Positions 1-6,133 of a stretch of 47,117 bases of DNA are shown here, piece after piece. The notes beneath the pieces were generated by a model. That model was not told where the DNA came from, searched no databases, and saw only the letters and a program-made list of their open reading frames with translations. Position 1 is the stretch's first letter. Each line of letters begins with the position of its first letter. The DNA is from Pirellulales bacterium (GTDB lineage Bacteria; Planctomycetota; Planctomycetia; Pirellulales; JADZDJ01), in the NCBI GenBank assembly GCA_035656635.1, contig DASRSD010000024.1, positions 1-47,117 of the forward strand, read 5' to 3'. Made by a program: the position numbers and the translations under genes.

Positions 1-1668
1 CAACAGCGGATCCGCAAAATCGCCAGCGCGCTGGAACCGTGGTGTCGAGCCGGCTCGCTGGTGTTTGAACGCACCATGACCAGCTCGGTCACCACCGCCT
101 GGGGCGTGGACTGGGACGAAACGCTGATTGCCCGCGACCTGATGCAGAATTTCTTCGACGCCAATCGGGAGCGCTTGGAGGAAGTGGTCGTGCAGCATGA
201 CGCTTCGACCGTCGCGGTCACGGCGCCGACGCGCTGCGTGCTGGAAAGACTGTTCTTTCTGGGCAGTGAAAAGGGAGAGCAAGACATTGGCCAATATGGA
301 GAGGGTTTCAAAGCCGCCACCACCTGTCTGTTGCGCGATCATCGCACGACGCCGATTGTCGCCTCGGGCAACCGCGTGGTTTGCCTGCGGGTCGCGACCG
401 AGGCGGTCGCCGACAGCCGACTCATGTTTCCCGTGGAATATGATTTTTACCGCACGAAGTCAGAAATTCCCGGAACCGTGCTGGTGCTGGATGGTGCCTC
501 ACGAGACTTGATCGCCGCCATGCGGGTCGGCCTGCAACATTTTTTGCACGACCAGAACCCGCTGTTGGGCGCGCTGCGCTGGGAGCATCATTCGGGAAAC
601 TTTTCCCTGTACGATTCCACGGATAAAGACGGCCATATCTTCTACCGCCGCTTGAAGCGCGGCCAGATTGAGGGAGTTCCGGTCATTTTGGTGATTAACC
701 GGGAATACGCGGAAATCGAGCGTAAAACTCGTCAGGATCGTGACCGCAAAGCCTTTGGAGAGGAATTGATGCAGAAGTTCTATGACGTGTTTTCCAAACA
801 CGGTTCCAGTAGCGCGCGGATCGCCCAGCACGTGATCGTCGAAGCGGCCCGTCCGTTCTGGGAAAAAGGGCACCCGCTGCTGCGCGCCGTGGCCAGTGGT
901 GCTCACTACTATGCGGCGTGGCCGGCCGAGTTAGTCGCGGAAGTGTTCGGCAACCGTTACTATGCCCGCAGTCAGCGCAGTCACGATCAGGCCCAGCAGT
1001 TGCAGTTCGAGACGATTGAGAGGTCGTGGCAATCGCAAGGCTGGCTGGGGTTGCCGTCTTATTTTCGCCAGTTTGGCGTGCCCTCAGCCGACGAGGAGGT
1101 CAAGAAGGCCAAGGACGAGGCGGATCGTGAAGCCCGTCAGCAAGGAAGTCGTGGTCCCACCGTAGCGGAGCAAGAGTGTCTCCGGCTGTTGAACCAGGTC
1201 CTGCACGATTTGAATCCGGCCACCGCCCAGGTCTTTGAGCGCGGCACGACAAAATATACGGTCGCCAAAACGGACGTGCTGCTTGGACAACTGCGCACCG
1301 CCCGCAGCTATCATTCCCATGAAGTATTTTTTGCGGAATCGGTGTTTGTCGGCGACTTCTCACACGCCCTGGCGGTCCACCTGCACGAGCACAGTCATAT
1401 TTTCGGCTACGATGGCAGTCGCGGGTTCACCGACGCGCTGACGGAACTGATTGAAGCTGCCGTGGCGCATCGGGGCGATTTTGACGACTATGAGGCGCGT
1501 TGGAATCGGACTCGTGATGCGGTGCGATCGGAACGCGAACAACAAGGGATAGCCAGCCCAGAGGACGCCGTGGCTGCGCGACTCGCGAAGCTGAGCAAGG
1601 CGCAATTGCGCGAACTCGTCGGTCGAGTCCCGCAGGGCATTCTCAAGAAACTTTTCGATGATCACTAA
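1..1668 (+). CDS. GHKL-type ATPase fused to HExxH metallopeptidase-like region (5' end possibly outside window)
   Basis: ATP-binding protein of the GHKL (Hsp90/histidine kinase/MutL) fold joined to a possible zinc peptidase; the cellular role is unknown. The frame is open to base 1, so the gene may begin upstream; GTG 61 and ATG 76 are the first internal starts and neither has a clear ribosome site. Counting from 61, DLMQNFFDA (residues 26-34) matches the N-box ELxxNxxDA with Asn30, and GQYGEGFK (77-84) resembles the G1 box. HEHSH (442-446) fits HExxH and is followed by an acidic helix, TDALTELIEA, that could give the third ligand. A charged helical stretch around residues 355-365 separates the two halves. 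It stands just upstream of a toxin-antitoxin pair, so a defence or stress role is possible but inferred only. The GHKL call is fairly safe; the peptidase call rests on one motif. Confidence 0.72.
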   Translation, partial: QQRIRKIASALEPWCRAGSLVFERTMTSSVTTAWGVDWDETLIARDLMQNFFDANRERLEEVVVQHDASTVAVTAPTRCVLERLFFLGSEKGEQDIGQYGEGFKAATTCLLRDHRTTPIVASGNRVVCLRVATEAVADSRLMFPVEYDFYRTKSEIPGTVLVLDGASRDLIAAMRVGLQHFLHDQNPLLGALRWEHHSGNFSLYDSTDKDGHIFYRRLKRGQIEGVPVILVINREYAEIERKTRQDRDRKAFGEELMQKFYDVFSKHGSSSARIAQHVIVEAARPFWEKGHPLLRAVASGAHYYAAWPAELVAEVFGNRYYARSQRSHDQAQQLQFETIERSWQSQGWLGLPSYFRQFGVPSADEEVKKAKDEADREARQQGSRGPTVAEQECLRLLNQVLHDLNPATAQVFERGTTKYTVAKTDVLLGQLRTARSYHSHEVFFAESVFVGDFSHALAVHLHEHSHIFGYDGSRGFTDALTELIEAAVAHRGDFDDYEARWNRTRDAVRSEREQQGIASPEDAVAARLAKLSKAQLRELVGRVPQGILKKLFDDH

Positions 1669-1781
1669 AAGCACTGGCGCCCAATTGGCATCGAAGAACC
1701 CTTGCCGTTGGATGTCGCGCCGACCGATTGTTCGTGCAACTTTCCGGCGATTGTGGTAGAATCACTGGTGGAGGCAGATCA

Positions 1782-2030
1782 ATGAATTTGATATTAACTT
1801 TACCCCCGGAAACCGAAGCCAAGCTCAAAGAGCAAGCTCGCACGCTGGGCAAGGCGCCCGAAGTGGTCGCTCTGGAAGCGCTCAATGATCGCTTGGCGAA
1901 CGACGTTGAACAGCAGCCAACGCTCCCGCCCGACCAGTGGCGGCGGCAATTCAATGCTTGGCTGGGAAGTCTCAAGTCCCGAAACCCCAACGTGGATGAT
2001 TCCCGAGACAGCATCTATCCGGACCGATAG
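1782..2030 (+). CDS. Antitoxin of a VapBC-like pair
   Basis: Small 82-aa protein directly upstream of a PIN-domain toxin, with two bases between its stop and the toxin start; this is the usual layout for an antitoxin. The start ATG 1782 was chosen over an earlier in-frame start because GGTGGAGGC lies 7-10 bases before it. The N-terminal stretch MNLILTLPPETEAKLKEQA resembles the short strand-helix opening of antitoxins that regulate their own promoter, and the acidic, proline-containing C-terminal half could wrap the toxin. The family is not clear from the sequence (AbrB, RHH and Phd types all differ somewhat), so the role rests mostly on position. It probably represses the operon promoter in the 1669-1770 gap. 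Confidence 0.7.
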   Translation: MNLILTLPPETEAKLKEQARTLGKAPEVVALEALNDRLANDVEQQPTLPPDQWRRQFNAWLGSLKSRNPNVDDSRDSIYPDR

Positions 2031-2032
2031 CC

Positions 2033-2485
2033 ATGTTGATTTTGGTGGACACCAGCGTCCTGGTCCGGACGGTTGAGCCGGGACATGCCCGGCATCTTGA
2101 CGCCACCGCCTCGCTGCTCAAGTTGAGCGATGACGGCCACGCGCTGTGCGCGGTCCCCCAGGTCTATTATGAGTTTTGGGTCGTGGCGACGCGGCCCATT
2201 GCGAACAACGGATTGGGCATGACGGCGGACGAAGCAAAAGCCTCGCTCGAAAACCTTGGCCCGCCGCTATTTCGTTTCCTGCGCGATGAGCGGGCGATCT
2301 ACGAACCGTGGTACGAACTGGTGTCGAGGTACCAGGTTCTCGGGAAGCCGGCTCATGACGCGCGCCTGGTGGCCGCCATGCTGCGGCATGGCCTGACGCA
2401 CGTGTTGACATTCAATGGCAGGGATTTTACGCGGTACAATGAGATCGCTGTTCTGGAGCCCGCCGCGGTCATTGCAACATCATGA
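2033..2485 (+). CDS. vapC: VapC-like PIN-domain ribonuclease toxin
   Basis: PIN-domain endoribonuclease of 150 aa, the usual length for VapC toxins, which typically cut tRNA or rRNA when freed from the antitoxin. Acidic residues in the expected order are Asp6 (VDTS), Glu47 (YYEFW), Asp109 (AHDAR) and Asp131 (NGRDF), which would bind the catalytic metal. The start ATG 2033 follows the antitoxin stop by two bases, so the genes are translationally coupled. The pair probably stabilizes the mobile element by killing or arresting cells that lose it. The target RNA cannot be told from the sequence. All four key residues are present, so the toxin should be active. Confidence 0.88.
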   Translation: MLILVDTSVLVRTVEPGHARHLDATASLLKLSDDGHALCAVPQVYYEFWVVATRPIANNGLGMTADEAKASLENLGPPLFRFLRDERAIYEPWYELVSRYQVLGKPAHDARLVAAMLRHGLTHVLTFNGRDFTRYNEIAVLEPAAVIATS

Positions 2486-2511
2486 TCGTTCGTTGCCCTT
2501 TAGGATTTGGC

Positions 2512-3132
2512 TCAAGCAGCCCGCTGAATCTGGGATTGCTGGTGTTTTGTCAACGCGCGGTACAGTCCAATCGTCGCCATCACATCGGCCAGGGCCTCGT
2601 GGGCGCTGGCGGCATGGAACGGCACTCCGAAATACTGGCACAGCGTGGCCAGCTTAAAATCTTTTGGCGGCACGCAATCCACTTCGCTGAAATACCACAT
2701 CGCCCGCTGGAGTGTGCAAAGCACTTGCTTGCGAGCCGGCAAATAAATCCCCAATCGCTTGTACCAAGCTTGCAAGAACTCGCCGTCGAAACTGGCGTTG
2801 TGGGCGACCAGCTGGGCGACTTGGTATGCACTGCCGCTGGCGCCGATCATGGGAACGGTCGCGTGGCGGCGCAGGAATTCGGCGAATGACCGGGCCACAT
2901 CTTCCGGTTCCCTTCCCTCTTTGGCCCAAATGCCCGGATGGTAGTGATTCTTTCGTAGGCTGTTTTTATTGGCTCGTCGCTCGTCGAAGCGGAGCTTGGC
3001 TTCAAAGGCTTCCAGCGGTTCTAGCGTTTCATCCACCGCCACGGCCGCAATTTGAATGATGGCATGGCGCTTGGGGTCCACGCCGGCGGTTTCTAAATCG
3101 AACGCGATCAGTTTGCGCGCACCTGCTTCCAT
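2512..3132 (-). CDS. DEDDh-family 3'-5' exonuclease
   Basis: Exonuclease of the DnaQ/RNase T superfamily, 206 aa, removing nucleotides from 3' ends of DNA or RNA with two metal ions. The motifs are in order: ExoI FDLET with Asp12 and Glu14, ExoII HNASFDGEF with Asp116, and ExoIII HEALADV with His178 and Asp183, which makes it the DEDDh class. No polymerase or other domain is attached. It is convergent with the toxin gene, with only 26 bases between them, and may be a single-gene unit. Possible roles include repair, proofreading or degradation of foreign nucleic acid; the substrate cannot be inferred. The start is ATG at 3132. Confidence 0.85.
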   Translation of the reverse strand: MEAGARKLIAFDLETAGVDPKRHAIIQIAAVAVDETLEPLEAFEAKLRFDERRANKNSLRKNHYHPGIWAKEGREPEDVARSFAEFLRRHATVPMIGASGSAYQVAQLVAHNASFDGEFLQAWYKRLGIYLPARKQVLCTLQRAMWYFSEVDCVPPKDFKLATLCQYFGVPFHAASAHEALADVMATIGLYRALTKHQQSQIQRAA

Positions 3133-3247
3133 GCGCCGATGGTCTCACAGTTTTTGGTGCTACTCAAATCGGGTTCACAAATATTTTTGAGTAAGGATCG
3201 GTGTTGTGGCATGATGCGTTTTGTCAACCTGTTTTCAAGGAGGAAGT

Positions 3248-3568
3248 ATGGAAACGACGACGGAGAAACCAACCAACGCGAAGCACAGCCCGAAGCTAAT
3301 TAAAAAACCCAAACCCAATGAGCCACATCAGGTGCTCTCTGCCGGCAATATCGAGATCGCTTTGTGGCTCAGCCAGACGCCCACCGGCATCACCTATCCG
3401 CAGTTTACTTTGAGCCGTACGTTCACCAGCCAAAGTACCGGCCGGCAAGCGGCCTCCAGATACTACGACGACACGAATGAAGCCGAACTTTTGGAAGCCA
3501 TTCGCCAAGGCGTCGCCGCCACGCGGGCGCTCAGGGAGCGTTTAGCCGCCACTCGCAAGGCTGCCTAA
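3248..3568 (+). CDS. Small conserved hypothetical protein (PC4-like strand pattern)
   Basis: A 106-aa protein of unknown role. The start ATG 3248 is preceded by AAGGAGGA at 3237-3243, an excellent ribosome site, and is preferred to an upstream TTG in the same frame. After a basic, proline- and lysine-rich N-terminal tail (about residues 1-30), the core AGNIEIALWLSQ...YPQFTLSRTFTS followed by a long helix has the same arrangement as the product of the gene at 18985-19248: a strand with a Trp, a strand ending in SR, then a helix. That pattern resembles compact single-strand-binding folds such as PC4, but the similarity is by eye. It sits between the exonuclease and another small gene and may share a transcript with the latter. 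Confidence 0.7.
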   Translation: METTTEKPTNAKHSPKLIKKPKPNEPHQVLSAGNIEIALWLSQTPTGITYPQFTLSRTFTSQSTGRQAASRYYDDTNEAELLEAIRQGVAATRALRERLAATRKAA

Positions 3569-3599
3569 TGAAGCTGCCAAGCATGCTTGATGGAGGATC

Positions 3600-3782
3600 A
3601 TGACCGGACCTGACGTAGAACAAAAAAACTCAATTCAACAGCCGGCGAGCGAGACTGCGCAATCGTCACTCACAGCGCAGCAGCAAACCGATCTCAATGA
3701 TCCACAAACGCAGGCCCGCTACTGGGAAGAATTCAATGCTCAGATGCGAAAGCTGTATTGTCCCGGCTGCGGAGAAGGTTAG
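3600..3782 (+). CDS. Small protein with C-terminal CPxCG knuckle
   Basis: A 60-aa protein, mostly glutamine-, serine- and threonine-rich and probably unfolded, ending in KLYCPGCGEG. The CPxCG is a single zinc-knuckle half-site, so metal binding would need a partner or a dimer. GGAGG at 3592-3596 lies four bases before ATG 3600, which supports real translation. It follows the 3248 gene by 31 bases and is probably on the same transcript. No family is recognized. The small size and low complexity keep confidence moderate. Confidence 0.55.
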   Translation: MTGPDVEQKNSIQQPASETAQSSLTAQQQTDLNDPQTQARYWEEFNAQMRKLYCPGCGEG

Positions 3783-3943
3783 CCGCGGCTGCATTTACCG
3801 AATACATGCTGCGTCGCCGATGCGCATCTTCGGGGCCCCTTCACATCACAATGGCTTGCCGTTTCGCACATCGCCGTGCTAACTCTGGAAGCACTGCTTC
3901 GGGCTGTTAGGCCGAACTGTCGGACCGAAAATTTACGGAAGAC

Positions 3944-4495
3944 ATGAATGACGTTTCGCGCGCGAACTTTGGCCTAGTGATCGCTTTTGTGATCCCAGGC
4001 TTCATTGCTTTGTGGGGACTGGGCAACTACGAGCCGGCCCTCGGCGATTGGCTGGGTAGCGCCTCGGTTAAATCCACTTCGGTTGGAGGATTTTTGTACG
4101 TGATGCTGGCGGCCATCGCGGCGGGATTGACGATCAGCACCTTCCGCTGGCTTACCATTGACCGGCTGCATCATATGACAGGCGTTCGTCCGCCAGTGTC
4201 GGACTTTTCCCGGCTCGGCGAGCGCGTGGAGGCGTTTCAAGTGTTGCTCGACGGCCATTACAGGTTCTATCAATTCTACAGCAACGGTCTGACAGCACTG
4301 GTGTTCACTTACCTCTCATGGCGCATGACGCACGCGGTTACGCGAACCGGCGACCTGTGGCTGGACGCCGGCTGCTTGGCAGTGGCAATAGTGTTTTTCC
4401 TGGGTTCGCGCGACACGCTGAAAAAATACTACCAGCGCGTCGAAGGGCTGTTGAATTCAGGGCCTAGCGGTCGCTACGGCCAGGATGATAACTAG
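3944..4495 (+). CDS. Four-helix membrane protein, unknown function
   Basis: A 183-aa integral membrane protein. Hydrophobic segments lie near residues 8-27, 46-66, 108-126 and 136-153, with a cytoplasm-like loop (about 70-105) containing basic and aromatic residues and a short charged tail. No catalytic motif is visible and no family is recognized. ATG 3944 is preceded by a weak GGAA site. It is followed convergently, 22 bases on, by an XRE regulator gene. A 160-base gap before it holds no other gene. It could be an effector, an exclusion protein or a membrane sensor of the element; none of these can be shown. Confidence 0.7.
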   Translation: MNDVSRANFGLVIAFVIPGFIALWGLGNYEPALGDWLGSASVKSTSVGGFLYVMLAAIAAGLTISTFRWLTIDRLHHMTGVRPPVSDFSRLGERVEAFQVLLDGHYRFYQFYSNGLTALVFTYLSWRMTHAVTRTGDLWLDAGCLAVAIVFFLGSRDTLKKYYQRVEGLLNSGPSGRYGQDDN

Positions 4496-4517
4496 CTTCG
4501 ATCCCCGCTTTCCGCCG

Positions 4518-4754
4518 TCACTCCAGCCCAGCCTGTCTTAAAAAGGTACTGAGGCGAATCCCGTACAGCCGGCAGAAATCCGCCAATTCCACCACATCCA
4601 ATCGCCGTTCCCCCGACTCGATCTTGGAGACGAACGAGGCGTGGGCATCAAATTGCTTGGCGACCTGGACTTGCGTCAATCGGGCCGATTTGCGGGCCGC
4701 GCGCAGTGCCACCAGCATCTGGTCATAGCGGGTCGTATAGCGGGATTTGGACAT
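4518..4754 (-). CDS. XRE-family helix-turn-helix regulator
   Basis: A 78-aa DNA-binding protein consisting of little more than one Cro/C1-type HTH domain. The HTH spans about residues 24-50 ([20 protein letters not shown], then ESGER), the classical XRE signature. The start chosen at 4754 gives [10 protein letters not shown] and avoids a long low-quality extension upstream in the same frame. Immediately upstream, between this gene and the divergent small gene at 4891, is an inverted repeat (4800-4834) that is a likely operator, so it probably controls itself and the rightward genes. It may act as a maintenance or immunity repressor of the element. Its small size is normal for plasmid regulators. 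Confidence 0.85.
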   Translation of the reverse strand: MSKSRYTTRYDQMLVALRAARKSARLTQVQVAKQFDAHASFVSKIESGERRLDVVELADFCRLYGIRLSTFLRQAGLE

Positions 4755-4799
4755 GGACGCTGGCCGTGAGTGTTGCCAAAGCCTAGACGCGCCGCTAGA

Positions 4800-4834
4800 A
4801 TTTCCCAAAATAGGAAATCCCGATGTTGGGAAAT
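4800..4834. promoter_or_regulatory. Candidate operator of the XRE regulator
   Basis: Inverted repeat ATTTCCCAA (4800-4808) / TTGGGAAAT (4826-4834), nine perfect pairs whose centres are 26 bases apart, with additional GGAAATC copies at 4813 and inside the right arm and ATTTCC at 4838. It lies in the divergent gap between the XRE gene and the plus-strand gene at 4891. Position and symmetry suggest a binding site for the XRE dimer; this is inferred. Confidence 0.5.
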
Positions 4835-4890
4835 CGTATTTCCAGCGTCGCCGATCAGTTCCCTTTCCCCTTTTGCCTGGAGAACGTGAC

Positions 4891-5016
4891 ATGACCAACG
4901 GCATCGGCCATCCCCCGGCTAACCCCAAGAAATCCGCCATCACGAAAACTCGGGCCCAAAACGCGGGCACCAAGAAAGCCAGCCAGACGAAATCTGCCGC
5001 CCCCAAGGAAAAATAA
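4891..5016 (+). CDS. Very small basic protein
   Basis: A possible 41-aa protein rich in lysine, alanine and threonine (pI clearly basic), similar in composition to histone-tail-like or nucleoid-associated tails. CTGGAGAA at 4877-4884 precedes ATG 4891 at a workable distance. It is divergent from the XRE regulator and lies just upstream of the predicted sRNA promoter. No domain is recognized. Such lysine/alanine-rich short frames can be spurious, so the call is tentative. Confidence 0.4.
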   Translation: MTNGIGHPPANPKKSAITKTRAQNAGTKKASQTKSAAPKEK

Positions 5017-5034
5017 GCCGTTTGCGACCGCTCC

Positions 5035-5062
5035 TTGACAGGCTGCCGCCCAGTGGCACAAT
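5035..5062 (+). promoter_or_regulatory. Sigma70-like promoter for the 5069-5128 sRNA
   Basis: Perfect -35 TTGACA at 5035-5040, a 16-base spacer and -10 CACAAT at 5057-5062 (four of six matches). The predicted start near 5069 falls exactly at the foot of the first hairpin of the sRNA. Confidence 0.55.
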
Positions 5063-5068
5063 GAATTG

Positions 5069-5128
5069 TCGTTTGCTTCGGCGAACGATCTGGCCCGTGG
5101 AGTACCTGCCCCACTTCACGGGCTTTTT
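5069..5128 (+). ncRNA. Predicted ~60-nt sRNA with UUCG hairpin and intrinsic terminator
   Basis: The stretch between the promoter at 5035-5062 and a terminator holds two hairpins and no gene. Hairpin 1 pairs CGTTTGC (5070-5076) with GCGAACG (5081-5087) around a UUCG tetraloop. Hairpin 2 pairs 5093-5103 with 5113-5123 (11 bp, one G-U) around a nine-base loop, ACCTGCCCC, and is followed by five T (5124-5128), a standard intrinsic terminator. Promoter, two hairpins and U-tract within 95 bases are the layout of plasmid regulatory sRNAs. The target is unknown. Hairpin 2 could instead simply end transcription of the 4891 gene. Confidence 0.55.
5093..5128 (+). terminator. Intrinsic terminator of the small RNA
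   Basis: Eleven-bp stem (5093-5103 with 5113-5123), nine-base loop, then TTTTT. It would stop rightward transcription before it runs into the 3' end of the opposing 5358-6056 gene. Confidence 0.7.
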
Positions 5129-5352
5129 CGTGCGCGCGCAAGAGGCGCTAGCGGAAAAATTTCAGCGCCATCTTGGCAAGCAGAAGCGAGCGGAACACAA
5201 TGCGGCAAACTCCTTTGCGGTATTGCCTCGCAGGCACTCCGTGGAAGCTGGTCTGCCAAGTCCAGGGATGAATTTGGCGGATCGTTTTGCAATCGCTTGG
5301 AACACATGAAAACTGTTGGTGGCTCCCCGGTTCTCGCGCATGTTTGCACGAT

Positions 5353-5375
5353 CAGCGTCAGGCCGCCTGACGCTG
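5353..5375. repeat. Perfect inverted repeat spanning the stop codon of the 232-aa gene
   Basis: CAGCGTCAGG (5353-5362) and CCTGACGCTG (5366-5375) form a perfect 10-bp hairpin with a three-base loop. The minus-strand stop codon of the 5358-6056 gene (5358-5360) is inside the stem. There is no T-run after it, so it is probably an mRNA 3'-end stabilizer rather than a terminator. Confidence 0.6.
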
Positions 5376-6056
5376 TGTCCCCTCTTCCACCGGCTCAAAC
5401 ACCTTGACGATGTCCCTGCGATAGCGGAATACGTCAGCCGGAACTCGGTTGTAGCCCGCGGTCCTTCGCTTCTGGTTAATCAAAAACAAGAGTTTTAATA
5501 ATTGCTTGCGGACCGGTGCGTAGGGTTCGTAGGGGATCAAGCGCAGCTCGGCAGAAAGCCTCTCGACCGACCAGTTCCAGCGCTCCGCGAGGAAATATGC
5601 TCTCAAATCCCGATACGCTTCGCGGCTGATCAGCACCCGCACCCGATACTTGCCGTCGGGTGTCGCCACATCGTCGCCGGAGCCGCGCTTGAGGAAATTG
5701 CCACGTTTGACCCACTGCGAGTAGCCGACCGCTTGGATCGGGTGCTCACGCACGTCGCGAATGTTCTTCGCTTCTTCAACTTTGAAGAGATGGTCGCCGT
5801 GCGTCGCCAGTAAAATCCACCGTCGCTCGAATCGCAAATAATGAACGTTTGCAAGTCCCGAGAGCTTGCGCCGGGCTCTTTGACTCCGCGAGATTTCGAC
5901 CCCGTACTTGGTCATGAGCTTCTTGTCGATCTCGCGCGGGTCTTTTCCTTCCGGCACGTAGCCCTGTACATAGAAGTAATACCCGTGCGTTAAAATGTTC
6001 GTCGCAAGTTGCTGGACGAACCCCTTTTCACTTGTTGCCTCGTACCTGTACTGCAT
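5358..6056 (-). CDS. Conserved-looking 232-aa protein encoded directly after the large RNA
   Basis: Soluble basic protein of unknown function. The start at 6056 (MQYRYEATSEKGFVQQLA) is fixed by AAAGGAGGTG, whose AGGAGG is at 6065-6070, eight bases upstream; the same frame extends further but without a ribosome site. The sequence is rich in Arg, Lys, Tyr and Phe (HGYYFYVQGYVPEGKD, RRKLSGLANVHYLRFERR, RVRVLISREAYRDLRAYF, PYEPYAPVRKQLLKLL), which suggests nucleic-acid binding. From memory, similar proteins recur as conserved hypotheticals in planctomycetes, but I cannot name a family. Its gene begins about 50 bases after the terminator of the 1.4-kb RNA on the same strand, so it may be made by read-through and may bind that RNA. 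No nuclease, transposase or reverse-transcriptase motif is visible. Confidence 0.82.
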   Translation of the reverse strand: MQYRYEATSEKGFVQQLATNILTHGYYFYVQGYVPEGKDPREIDKKLMTKYGVEISRSQRARRKLSGLANVHYLRFERRWILLATHGDHLFKVEEAKNIRDVREHPIQAVGYSQWVKRGNFLKRGSGDDVATPDGKYRVRVLISREAYRDLRAYFLAERWNWSVERLSAELRLIPYEPYAPVRKQLLKLLFLINQKRRTAGYNRVPADVFRYRRDIVKVFEPVEEGTQRQAA

Positions 6057-6104
6057 ACGCTGCACCTCCTTTTGAAGAGCCAGCGAACCATTTCGCAGAC
6101 TCTT

Positions 6105-6133
6105 AAAAAGGGGGAAGCCATCGGCTTTCCCCC
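6105..6133 (-). terminator. Intrinsic terminator of the 1.4-kb structured RNA
   Basis: On the minus strand a stem of GGGGG, AA and GCC (6133 to 6123, one bulged base) pairs with GGC, TT and CCCCC (6119 to 6110) around a three-base loop and runs into TTTTT (6109-6105). This is a textbook Rho-independent terminator placed between the structured RNA and the start of the 232-aa gene. Leaky termination would let the gene be expressed. Confidence 0.75.

Noticed and set aside
5022-5407. Plus-strand frames in the gap before the 232-aa gene
   Set aside because: They overlap the sRNA hairpins and the 3' end of the opposing gene, and lack ribosome sites or conserved motifs.
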